Counted from the stretch's first letter, positions 1 to 6,247 are shown. The stretch: DNA of 6,247 bases from Rhodothermota bacterium (GCA_009885415.1 VFKU01000560.1:1-6247), one strand, 5' to 3'. Numbers and translations: made by a program. The notes: a model not told the origin generated them from the sequence alone.

Positions 1-195
1 CGGCTCAAGACGCCGGAAATGGCCCCCTCTTCGGAGGCCTCTGGGTCTGGTGTCCCGATTTCTGCCGGGCCCAAGGGTCAGGTAGAATATCTTTTTCCGC
101 AAGACGATCCTGACCAGGCGCCCTTGGGCAAGGTCGAGCCGGATGAGGACATGGGCATCCCGGCGTTCATGCGCAGGAGACGGTTGAAACCGTGA
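1..195 (+). CDS. ftsZ: Cell division protein FtsZ, C-terminal end (partial)
   Basis: This is the 3' end of a gene entering from the left edge: frame 1 is open from base 1 to the TGA at 193-195, giving 64 residues. The first ~48 residues are a low-complexity, Gly/Pro/Ser and acidic stretch, as expected for the disordered linker of FtsZ. The last residues read EDMGIPAFMRRRRLKP. This matches the conserved FtsZ C-terminal peptide (E. coli: LDIPAFLRKQ), which binds FtsA, ZipA and other division partners, followed by a basic tail. FtsZ is the tubulin-like GTPase that forms the cytoplasmic division ring. The GTPase domain lies outside the window, so the call rests on the tail and linker alone. The Met in place of the usual Leu before Arg-Arg is a mild variation. 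Its stop overlaps the next gene's start by the tetranucleotide GTGA. Confidence 0.8.
   Translation, partial: RLKTPEMAPSSEASGSGVPISAGPKGQVEYLFPQDDPDQAPLGKVEPDEDMGIPAFMRRRRLKP
175..180 (+). promoter_or_regulatory. Ribosome binding site for the pilT-like gene
   Basis: AGGAGA lies 11 bases upstream of the GTG at 192, inside the last codons of ftsZ. It supports GTG as the start. There is no ATG in this frame near the family's usual N-terminus, and the resulting protein begins as PilT proteins normally do. The spacing is slightly long, and re-initiation from the overlapping ftsZ stop may contribute. Confidence 0.55.
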
Positions 196-1298
196 GCATC
201 TCCCGAGACGACTTCCTCAAGATCCTCCAGCGCGCCATTCAAAAAGACGCTTCCGACATCCACATCAAGACGGGCCACGCGCCCTACTACCGCGTCGACG
301 GCATCATGGAGACCCAGGGCGGGTCCGCGCTGCAGGCCGAGGATCTCGACGCGATTTCGCGCGTGCTGTGCAGCGAAGAACAAATCAAGTATTTTGCGAA
401 GAAGGGCGAGCTCGACTTCGCGTTCACGGAAAAAGGCGTCGGCCGTTTCCGCACCAACATCTTTCGCCAGCGCGGCACGATCTCGCTCGTCATGCGCCGC
501 ATCAAGACCAAGATTCTCACGTGGGAGCAATTGAACCTCCCGCGCGCCGGCCTGAAGATGACCGAGTTTGTTCGCGGCATGGCGCTGATCACGGGCACGA
601 CGGGATCCGGAAAATCGACCGCGCTCGCGGCGCTGATCGACTCGGTCAACGAGCGCCGCCGCTGTCACATCGTTACCATCGAAGACCCGATCGAGTTCGT
701 CCACCAGGACAAGCGCTCGGTGGTGAACCAGCGCGAAGTTACGATCGATACGCATGACTTCACTTCGGCACTCAAGGCCGTGATGCGCCAGGACCCCGAC
801 GTGATTCTCGTGGGCGAAATGCGCGACCACGAAACTTTCCAGGCCGTGATGTCCGCCTCCGAGACGGGCCACCTCGTGTTCAGCACGCTCCACACGACCA
901 ACGTGAAGCAGACGATCGACCGTATCATCGATCTCTTCCCGGCGAACCAGCAGAGCCAGATTCTTTCGCAGTTGGCAAACAACCTGCGCGCGGTGATGTG
1001 CATGCGCCTGCTGCCCCGGGCCGACAAGACCGGGCGCGTCCCGTGTGTGGAGTACATGCTCGTAAACCACTCCATCCGCAAGCTCATCAAGGAAGGCCGC
1101 AGCACCCAGCTCAGCACCGCGATGATGCAGGGGCGCGAAGAAGGTATGCAGACTTTCAACGACAGCTTGTATACGCTCATCAAGACCGGCCTGATTTCGC
1201 ACGAAGAAGGCATGAACAGCTCGGAAAACCCCGAGGAACTCAACATGATGCTCCAGGGCATCCGGCTGAGTTCGGCGGGCGGGGGCATCCTGGGTTAA
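192..1298 (+). CDS. pilT: PilT/PilU-family type IV pilus retraction ATPase
   Basis: Cytoplasmic hexameric ATPase of the secretion-ATPase superfamily. PilT and PilU drive type IV pilus disassembly, giving twitching motility, DNA uptake or surface sensing. The 368-residue length is normal for the family. Visible motifs are the N-terminal PAS-like region (DASDIHIKTG, about 19-28), Walker A GTTGSGKST (135-143), Asp box VTIEDPIEF (161-169), Walker B DPDVILVGEMRD (201-212) and His box STLHTT (231-236). A variant of the C-terminal AIRNLIRE motif is seen as SIRKLIKEGR (294-303). Catalytic Lys141, Glu209 and the His-box His234 are intact. The arm motif RRIKTK before the Walker A and the tail GMQTFNDSLYTL (318-329) look closer to PilU than to classical PilT, so the subtype is open. 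The GTG start overlaps the ftsZ stop, suggesting co-transcription with ftsZ. No other pilus gene is present in the window. Confidence 0.95.
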   Translation: MSISRDDFLKILQRAIQKDASDIHIKTGHAPYYRVDGIMETQGGSALQAEDLDAISRVLCSEEQIKYFAKKGELDFAFTEKGVGRFRTNIFRQRGTISLVMRRIKTKILTWEQLNLPRAGLKMTEFVRGMALITGTTGSGKSTALAALIDSVNERRRCHIVTIEDPIEFVHQDKRSVVNQREVTIDTHDFTSALKAVMRQDPDVILVGEMRDHETFQAVMSASETGHLVFSTLHTTNVKQTIDRIIDLFPANQQSQILSQLANNLRAVMCMRLLPRADKTGRVPCVEYMLVNHSIRKLIKEGRSTQLSTAMMQGREEGMQTFNDSLYTLIKTGLISHEEGMNSSENPEELNMMLQGIRLSSAGGGILG

Positions 1299-1304
1299 TC
1301 CGGC

Positions 1305-1325
1305 CTGGAGGCGTGCAACCTCCGG
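1305..1325 (+). other. Small hairpin between the pilT-like gene and exbB
   Basis: The 88-base gap after the pilT-like stop contains an inverted repeat. CTGGAGG (1305-1311) can pair with CCTCCGG (1319-1325) around a 7-base loop, giving six Watson-Crick pairs and one G-T pair. No T-run follows, so it is not a standard intrinsic terminator. It could be a weak terminator, an RNA-stability element or chance in GC-rich DNA. The CCTCC arm could also pair with the GGAGG of the exbB ribosome binding site at 1379-1383. I see no convincing -35/-10 promoter in the gap. Confidence 0.3.
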
Positions 1326-1376
1326 CGGTCGAGGGGGATCAAAGAGGATAAAGCAGCCCGGTCTTGGCAGGGTTGC

Positions 1377-1383
1377 GGGGAGG
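1377..1383 (+). promoter_or_regulatory. Strong Shine-Dalgarno sequence of the exbB-like gene
   Basis: GGGGAGG lies 3 bases before the ATG at 1387 and 12 bases before a second in-frame ATG at 1396. Optimal spacing falls between the two, so the sequence does not settle which ATG is used. The difference is only three residues, in the basic N-region of the signal peptide. It is the strongest ribosome binding site in the window and heads the exbB-exbD-TPR-VWA cluster. Confidence 0.6.
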
Positions 1384-1386
1384 CAA

Positions 1387-2202
1387 ATGCGCAAGATGGC
1401 CACGTTATCACGAGCGGGTAGAGCTGTCGCTGGACTTTTTTCCGCATGCGCCCTCGTTCTGTTTACCGGCCCGGTCCTCGCTCAGGACGTTGCCGAGGCG
1501 GCCGTCGAAGCGCCTCCAGCGGCCGTCGCGCCGGTGGTGGCCGTCCCGGCCCCTTACTCGATTGTGCCGGTCCAGAAAGAACTGACGCTCGAGGTCCTCG
1601 TCCAACAGGGCGGGCCGATTCTTTGGGTCATCATCGGCCTTGGATTTATCGCACTCGTTCTCGCACTCTACCTGCTATTCACCGTCAGCCCGCGCCGCGA
1701 GGCACCGGTCAAGCTTCTGCGTCGCGTTTCCAATCTGGTCCGCTCGGGTGACGTCTCGGGTGCGCTGATGCTCTGCGAGAACCGCGACGAGCTCGCGGCG
1801 CGCGTGCTCAGCGCGGGCCTGCGCATGGCCGATCAGGAGCGCTTCATCATTCAGGAGGCGATGGAGGGCGAAGGCGCGCGCGGTATTACCGAGTTGTGGC
1901 AGCGCATCTCGTATCTGAACAACGTCGGTGTCATCGCGCCGCTGCTCGGCCTGCTCGGCACCGTATGGGGCATGATCGGCGCCTTCAATACGATCGCCTT
2001 CGACAACTCGCAGGTCCGCGGCATCGTGGTCGCCTACTACGTTTCGATGGCGATGATCACCACTGCCGGCGGCCTCCTCGTCGCTATTCCGGCGCTCCTC
2101 ATCTATTATTTCCTGCGCGGCCGCGTCGTCGGCGTCATGGCGCATGTCGAGACCCAGGCGGCCGAGTTCGTCGAGCTGCTTGTCCGGTACCGCCCGAAAT
2201 GA
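1387..2202 (+). CDS. exbB: ExbB/TolQ/MotA-family proton channel protein with N-terminal signal peptide
   Basis: Inner-membrane channel subunit of an ExbB-ExbD type motor that turns proton flow into mechanical work across the envelope. The 271-residue protein starts with a basic, then hydrophobic stretch ending in VLA-QD, a likely signal peptidase I site near residue 32. A periplasmic extension rich in Ala, Pro and Val (about 33-60) follows. TM1 is about 78-100 (ILWVIIGLGFIALVLALYLL). The cytoplasmic domain spans about 101-175. TM2 holds the signature PLLGLLGTVWGMIGAF (185-200), and TM3 holds MITTAGGLLVAIP (223-235). The pore-lining Thr residues are present (Thr192, Thr226). Residue 221 is Met where E. 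coli ExbB has Glu176. The stop overlaps the exbD start by ATGA. The family is clear, but the exact system (Tol, Ton or another) cannot be read from the sequence. No tonB, tolA, tolB or pal is visible nearby. Confidence 0.92.
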   Translation: MRKMATLSRAGRAVAGLFSACALVLFTGPVLAQDVAEAAVEAPPAAVAPVVAVPAPYSIVPVQKELTLEVLVQQGGPILWVIIGLGFIALVLALYLLFTVSPRREAPVKLLRRVSNLVRSGDVSGALMLCENRDELAARVLSAGLRMADQERFIIQEAMEGEGARGITELWQRISYLNNVGVIAPLLGLLGTVWGMIGAFNTIAFDNSQVRGIVVAYYVSMAMITTAGGLLVAIPALLIYYFLRGRVVGVMAHVETQAAEFVELLVRYRPK

Positions 2203-2630
2203 AATTCGGCAGGATTCCGATCGACCAGGCCGAGGACGTGCCCCTGGCGCCGCTGATTGACATCGTGTTCCTGACGCTGATCTTTTTCATGCTCACGTCC
2301 GTGTACTCGAACATGGAATCCGAGATCGGCCTCACGCTGCCGACCGCGTCGACCGCCAAGACCCAAGACCGCAGCCAGGGGGAGATCTACATCAACATCC
2401 GCGCCGACGGCGCTATCGTCATGAACGAGCGCGAGGTCCCACTCAACGAGTTGCAAGACATTCTCAACCGCGTCGCCGAATATTTCCCCGGCGGCTCCGT
2501 GATCATCCGCGGCGATCGCTCCTCCTATCTCGGGCGCGCCATCTCCGTGCTTGATGCCTGCAAACGCGCAGACATCCAGAACGTCTCCTTCGCGGCCGTC
2601 CCGCCCGAGGAGCCGCCGGCAGGGCCCTAA
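2199..2630 (+). CDS. exbD: ExbD/TolR-family biopolymer transport protein
   Basis: Partner of the ExbB-like protein, 143 residues, normal for the family. It has a short cytoplasmic N-terminus ending in DVPLAPLID, one membrane helix (about 16-36, with FLTLIFFMLTS at its end), then a periplasmic domain. Asp21 in the motif PLIDIVFL corresponds to the essential proton-carrying Asp25 of E. coli ExbD. The periplasmic part shows the usual small alpha/beta fold pattern, with INIRADGAIVMNE (about 65-77) and VIIRGDRSSYLGR (about 100-112), and ends in a Pro/Glu tail. The ATG at 2199 overlaps the exbB stop (ATGA) and has no Shine-Dalgarno sequence, so translation is probably coupled to exbB. A longer upstream reading in this frame lies inside exbB and lacks family similarity, so it was discarded. 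Confidence 0.93.
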   Translation: MKFGRIPIDQAEDVPLAPLIDIVFLTLIFFMLTSVYSNMESEIGLTLPTASTAKTQDRSQGEIYINIRADGAIVMNEREVPLNELQDILNRVAEYFPGGSVIIRGDRSSYLGRAISVLDACKRADIQNVSFAAVPPEEPPAGP

Positions 2631-2631
2631 G

Positions 2632-4965
2632 ATGCGTGGCCGCCCGGCAATCATTCTTATCCTCTGCGCGCTGATGGGCCTCGGCGCGTCCGCGCCGGCC
2701 GACGAGCAGGCGCAGTTCGACTTTGCCAACGGGCTCTTCTCGCGCGGATTCAACGGCGAGGCCGCCGCCGAATACCGCAACTACCTCGCGCAATTCCCGG
2801 AGGGCGTGCACCGGCCCGAGGCGCTCTATCGCCTCGGCGAGTCCGAATTCGCGCTCGGCGGCCACGCACCCGCGATCGAGGCCTTCGATCAGTTGCTCGC
2901 CGCCTTCCCTGCGCATGCGCTCACGCTTACCGCGCAAGGCCGCAAAGGCGCCGCGCTCTATCAACTTGGAAAGTTCGACGCGGCGGTCGCCGCGCTTGTG
3001 CCCGCGTCGCGCGCGGAGGCGACGCCCGAGGTCCGTGGCGGCGCGCTCTACTATTTGGGAAAAGCGCACTTCGACGCCAAGCGCATCGAGGACGCCGCCG
3101 CGGCTTTTCGCACGCTCATCGAGACCTTGCCCGACAGCGCCTACACGCCGCCCGCGCGCTACCAACTCGCCTTCGTTCATCTGGCGCAGAACAACCTCGA
3201 GCAGGCCGCGGTCACCTTCTCCGAGCTGGCGTCGATGCCGGCCGCGAGCGAAGCGCTGCGCCGCGAGGCCCGCTTCCGCGCGGCCGAGGCCTACGACAAA
3301 CTTGGTTGGCATGACGCCGCCGTGCGCGCCTACGAACAATTGCAAACGGAGTTTCCAAATTCCGAGCACGCCGATCGCGCGCTGTTCGGCCACGCCTGGG
3401 CGCTCTATCACGCCGCGAAATACGACGACGCGGTCGCCGTCGCGCGCAAGTTGCTCAAGGCCAAGCCGGATGCGGCGCAAGCCCCGGGGCTGCGTTACTT
3501 GGCGGGGAATTGCCTCGAACAGACCGGAAAAAACGCCGAGGCGCTGGCGGAATTCCAGGAAGTCCAAAAGTCCTATAAGGACTCCGAGTACGCCGCCCGC
3601 GCGCAGTACAAGGAGGGCTATCTGCGATACACCGCCGGCGAAGCGGAGCCCGCGCGGGCGCTGCTCGAGGCCTTCCTCGCGCGTAAGTTGACCACCGGCC
3701 TCGAGGCCGACGCGCGACACCTGCTCGGCATGATCGCGTACACCGCCGCGCAGCTCGAGTCCGCGCTGCACTATTTCCAACAGTCGCTCGATTCACAGCC
3801 GGCTGGTGCCTATCGCGCCGACTCTGCCTGGCAGGCCGCGCAGGCGCTTTACGATCTGGGGCGCTTCGCAGAAGCGCGCGATCGCTTCGCTGCGTTTCCT
3901 GCCGAGTTCGCGCAGGACACGCGCCTCCCGCTGGCGCTCATGCGCGCGGGAGACGCGGCCTTCCAGCTCAAGGAATTTCCGGCCGCCGAGGCCTTGTATG
4001 CCCAGGCCATTGAGAAGGCCCCGCCCGATTCTCGCGGCGAAGCGATCTACCGGCTTGCCGTCGCGCAACACAACGCCGGCCATGGCCCCGAAGCGGTGAA
4101 GGCCTTCGACCAACTGATAGCCGAGTTTCCCGTAGGGCCGCACACTTCCGAGGCGCGCTTGCGCGCGGGTCACTACTGGCTCGCGGCCGGCGCCGAACCG
4201 CTCACGGCTATTTCGCACTTCGAGGCTGGGCTGACCGCCGAGCCCGAGGGCCCGCTCGCGGGCGAACTGACCAAAGGGCTCGCGCTCGCGCGCTACGAGG
4301 CGAAGGACCTCGATGGGGCCGCGCAGGGCTTCGCGAAGCTCATCCGGCAATGGCCGGCGATCACCTTGAACGAGAGCACCTACGCCTGGGCCGGCCAGTA
4401 CCTCTTCGACAAGCAGGCCTGGCCCGACGCGGCCATCGCGCTTCAGGCGCTGCTCGATCACGTGCCCGACTATCCGGATCGCCCGCGCGTCGCGCTGAAG
4501 ATCGCCGAGTGCGCCGAGCGCGCGGAACAGTTGGACGACGCGCTCACCAAGTACGACGCGGTCGCCGCGGCCGCTCCCGACAGCGCCGCCGCGGCCGAGG
4601 CGCGTTTCCATCAGGCCGCCATTCAGGAGAAAAAGAACAACCCCGAACGCGCGGTCGAGCTTTATTTACAGGCGGCCGACTCTGCCGCGAACAGCGACAT
4701 CGGCGCTCGCGCCCGATTCCGTCTGGGCGAGTTGCGCTTCGCGCAGGGCCAGTTTCAGGAAGCGGCGAAGCACTACATGCGCGTTGCGATTCTCTATCTC
4801 CATCCGCAGCTCGCGCCCGAGGCCTTGTATCGCGCGGGCGAATGTTTCGAGAAGGGGGGAGAGCGCGATCAGGCTTTCAAGACCTATCAGGAAGTGGTGA
4901 AGGAGTATCCCGACTCCGAGCAGGCGGCGAAGGCCAAGCAGCGGCTCGCTGAATTGGGCGCATGA
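2632..4965 (+). CDS. Secreted protein of about 20 tetratricopeptide repeats
   Basis: Predicted periplasmic scaffold of 777 residues. The start at 2632 is preferred over an in-frame ATG at 2551, for two reasons: it directly follows the exbD stop (TAAGATG), and it opens with a signal peptide whose hydrophobic core is AIILILCALMGLGASAPA, with cleavage likely after Ala23. A weak AGGG sits 7 bases upstream. From about residue 25 almost to the end, the protein is a continuous run of about 20 helix-turn-helix units of 34-38 residues. Each has the TPR pattern (A-x-Y-x-L-G, then A-x-x-x-F, then P or PDS at the turn), for example ALYRLGESEFALGG and AIEAFDQLLAAFP. The repeats resemble the TPR_6/YbgF (CpoB) type linked to Tol-Pal systems. 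No catalytic domain is visible. The Cys at position 12 lacks a lipobox, so a lipoprotein is unlikely. Its place between exbD and the VWA gene suggests a protein-protein scaffold for the motor. The exact role is unknown. Confidence 0.85.
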   Translation: MRGRPAIILILCALMGLGASAPADEQAQFDFANGLFSRGFNGEAAAEYRNYLAQFPEGVHRPEALYRLGESEFALGGHAPAIEAFDQLLAAFPAHALTLTAQGRKGAALYQLGKFDAAVAALVPASRAEATPEVRGGALYYLGKAHFDAKRIEDAAAAFRTLIETLPDSAYTPPARYQLAFVHLAQNNLEQAAVTFSELASMPAASEALRREARFRAAEAYDKLGWHDAAVRAYEQLQTEFPNSEHADRALFGHAWALYHAAKYDDAVAVARKLLKAKPDAAQAPGLRYLAGNCLEQTGKNAEALAEFQEVQKSYKDSEYAARAQYKEGYLRYTAGEAEPARALLEAFLARKLTTGLEADARHLLGMIAYTAAQLESALHYFQQSLDSQPAGAYRADSAWQAAQALYDLGRFAEARDRFAAFPAEFAQDTRLPLALMRAGDAAFQLKEFPAAEALYAQAIEKAPPDSRGEAIYRLAVAQHNAGHGPEAVKAFDQLIAEFPVGPHTSEARLRAGHYWLAAGAEPLTAISHFEAGLTAEPEGPLAGELTKGLALARYEAKDLDGAAQGFAKLIRQWPAITLNESTYAWAGQYLFDKQAWPDAAIALQALLDHVPDYPDRPRVALKIAECAERAEQLDDALTKYDAVAAAAPDSAAAAEARFHQAAIQEKKNNPERAVELYLQAADSAANSDIGARARFRLGELRFAQGQFQEAAKHYMRVAILYLHPQLAPEALYRAGECFEKGGERDQAFKTYQEVVKEYPDSEQAAKAKQRLAELGA

Positions 4966-6247
4966 AGATTTATCGCAGAATCGTTTTCACCGGCAGCCTG
5001 CTCGTGAGCGTTGCGCTGTATGCCGTCCTCTACACTTTCGCCTCGGTCATCCTGCTGCTCCCCGGCGCCGATGCGGCGCACACCTCGCTGCCCAAGCCGC
5101 TGCGCATCATGCTTTACAACGGGCCGATGCCCGAATCGCGGCCGCCCGAGGCCCGTGGCGCAGTGTCCCTCGCGTCGAGGCCCGGCTCGGTCGAGGACCT
5201 TCTGAAGGAAGAGACCCGGGAACTTCCGCTCGCTGCCCCGGTCGCGCCGCCGGCGACTCCGCCGCCGCCCTTGGCCGAAGCGTTGGCGCGCGAACACGAA
5301 TTGACGCGTGACGACGTTCTTCTCGGCGGCATCGAGGCGCAGATCGTCGCGATTCCCGAGCAGAGCGCGCGGGCGAACATCGAAGTCGCGCGACGGCTCG
5401 TGCCCGACAACGACCAACGCCTGATCGCCAAAGACGAGATGCCCGCGCTCAGCGATGGCAGCGGCCTCCCGGCGACTTTCGCGCTGCCCTCTTCAGCGGC
5501 GCCCGCGGTGGCTGCGCCCAGTCCTGCTCCGGAAGCCCCACGGCCCGAAGCGCCTGCGATGAGCCTGCTCGATCCGTCCCCCGATCGGCCCAGCGTGGCC
5601 GTCCCAGGACTCGAAGACGAAACCGTGCTCGGGCGCAAGATCCTGATTGACGAAGTCCGCAGCGGAACGCCCTTCGGCGCGATGGAAGGCATGGTGCGGC
5701 TCGAAGCGACGACCTACGTGGATCCCGCGTCGCGCGACGGCTATTTCCGGCTTCGCATCATTCCGCGCGACGACGCGAAAATTCCCACGCTCCCGCGCGA
5801 CGTCACCTTTGTGGTCGACGCCTCGACGAGTATCGTGCAGCGCAAGCTCGACCTCACCGTGCGCGGGCTCGACGGTTGCCTCGCTATGCTCCGGCCCGAG
5901 GACCGCTTCAACATTATCATCTTCCGCGATCTGCCCAAGTCCTTCCGCCCCGCGCCAGTGCCCGCCGAACCCGCCACCATTGCCGAAGCGCGAAAATTCA
6001 TCGAGGGCCTAAAGTCCAGCGGCAGCACCGATGTCTACGGCGCGGTCGAGCCAGTGCTGGCCGAGCCTCCGCGCGCGGGTGGGCCGGGCCTCGTGATGGT
6101 GATCACCGACGGGCGACCGACCACAGGAAATATCGAAGGCCGTGAACTCATTCGCGGCCTTTCCGAACAGAACAAAGCGGGCAACACGGTGTACACCTTC
6201 GGTGGCGGCAACACCGTCAACCGTTACCTGATGGATCTTCTTGCTTA
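4962..6247 (+). CDS. Membrane-anchored VWA-domain protein with proline-rich spacer (partial, 3' end missing)
   Basis: The frame stays open from the ATG at 4962 to the right edge, giving 428 residues so far. The ATG overlaps the stop of the TPR gene (ATGA) and has no Shine-Dalgarno, implying coupled translation. The N-terminus is MKIYRR followed by a 27-residue hydrophobic segment (about 7-33). This is longer than a typical signal peptide, so an inner-membrane anchor is likely, although cleavage after ADA at residue 38 is possible. A long, probably disordered periplasmic spacer follows, with proline-rich blocks at 89-103 and 176-198. Next comes GYFRLRIIP (260-268) leading into a VWA domain like that of inter-alpha-trypsin-inhibitor/YfbK-type proteins. 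Its metal-site residues are DASTS (286-290), Thr356 in SGSTDVYGA, and Asp383 in VITDG. PEDRFNIIIF (312-321) is also typical. Such domains bind proteins or surfaces through a divalent metal. Function is unknown. Placement suggests an effector of the upstream ExbBD motor. Confidence 0.85.
   Translation, partial: MKIYRRIVFTGSLLVSVALYAVLYTFASVILLLPGADAAHTSLPKPLRIMLYNGPMPESRPPEARGAVSLASRPGSVEDLLKEETRELPLAAPVAPPATPPPPLAEALAREHELTRDDVLLGGIEAQIVAIPEQSARANIEVARRLVPDNDQRLIAKDEMPALSDGSGLPATFALPSSAAPAVAAPSPAPEAPRPEAPAMSLLDPSPDRPSVAVPGLEDETVLGRKILIDEVRSGTPFGAMEGMVRLEATTYVDPASRDGYFRLRIIPRDDAKIPTLPRDVTFVVDASTSIVQRKLDLTVRGLDGCLAMLRPEDRFNIIIFRDLPKSFRPAPVPAEPATIAEARKFIEGLKSSGSTDVYGAVEPVLAEPPRAGGPGLVMVITDGRPTTGNIEGRELIRGLSEQNKAGNTVYTFGGGNTVNRYLMDLLA

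Noticed and set aside
26..37. CCTC-TTCG-GAGG hairpin with a stable tetraloop near the left edge
   Set aside because: The stem is only 4 bp and lies inside the FtsZ linker coding region, so chance is the simplest explanation.
1299..1386. Promoter in the gap before exbB, with GATAAA at 1347-1352 as a -10 box
   Set aside because: It matches only 4 of 6 consensus positions and has no plausible -35 box at the right distance.
78..1403. Long open frame on the minus strand (441 codons) opposite the pilT-like gene
   Set aside because: The plus strand here encodes a full PilT-family ATPase with every motif intact. The antisense frame is His/Arg/Val-rich with no recognisable domain, a usual by-product of GC-rich codon bias.
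2551..2631. Upstream ATG giving the TPR protein 27 extra residues
   Set aside because: It would overlap exbD by 80 bases and place a basic, Arg/Ser/Pro-rich stretch before a perfectly good signal peptide. The ATG at 2632 fits better.
2632..2700. Lipoprotein signal on the TPR protein (Cys12), and a similar Cys21 in the ExbB signal peptide
   Set aside because: Neither Cys has a proper lipobox (ILIL-C and LFSA-C), and both have good downstream signal peptidase I sites (APA and VLA).
2503..4611. Long minus-strand open frames (425 and 272 codons) opposite the TPR gene
   Set aside because: Their Arg/Gly-rich composition mirrors the Ala/Glu-rich TPR repeats on the plus strand, and no domain is visible.

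Overview
This is a GC-rich window, densely coded on the + strand, with no RNA genes, mobile elements, CRISPR arrays or clear repeats. All six genes point the same way and most overlap or abut. Secreted and envelope proteins, an ExbB/ExbD pair and a PilT/PilU-type ATPase suggest a diderm (Gram-negative-type) bacterium that divides with FtsZ. The gene order (ftsZ directly followed by a pilT-like gene) is not the familiar proteobacterial one, where lpxC usually follows ftsZ. I cannot assign a phylum from the sequence alone.

Layout. Positions 1-195 hold the last 64 codons of a gene whose end matches the conserved FtsZ C-terminal peptide. Its stop codon overlaps the GTG start of a complete PilT/PilU-family pilus retraction ATPase (192-1298). 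An 88-base gap follows, the only real intergenic space in the window. It contains a small hairpin and a strong Shine-Dalgarno sequence. Then comes a tight cluster: an ExbB/TolQ-type channel protein with a signal peptide (1387-2202), an ExbD/TolR-type protein (2199-2630), a secreted protein of about 20 TPR repeats (2632-4965), and a membrane-anchored von Willebrand factor A (VWA) protein that runs off the right edge (4962-6247). Junctions in this cluster are ATGA overlaps or a 1-base gap, so it is very probably one translationally coupled operon.

How they may work together. ExbB and ExbD should form a proton-driven inner-membrane motor. The position where tonB or tolA would be expected is taken by a periplasmic TPR scaffold and then a VWA protein. 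The latter has TonB/TolA-like topology: short basic N-terminus, one membrane segment, proline-rich spacer, then a globular domain, here a metal-binding VWA domain. The most interesting reading is an envelope machine in which an ExbBD-type motor acts on a VWA effector through or beside a TPR scaffold. This is an inference from gene order and architecture. A notable oddity is that the ExbB-like protein carries Met where the transmembrane Glu of E. coli ExbB/TolQ would align.
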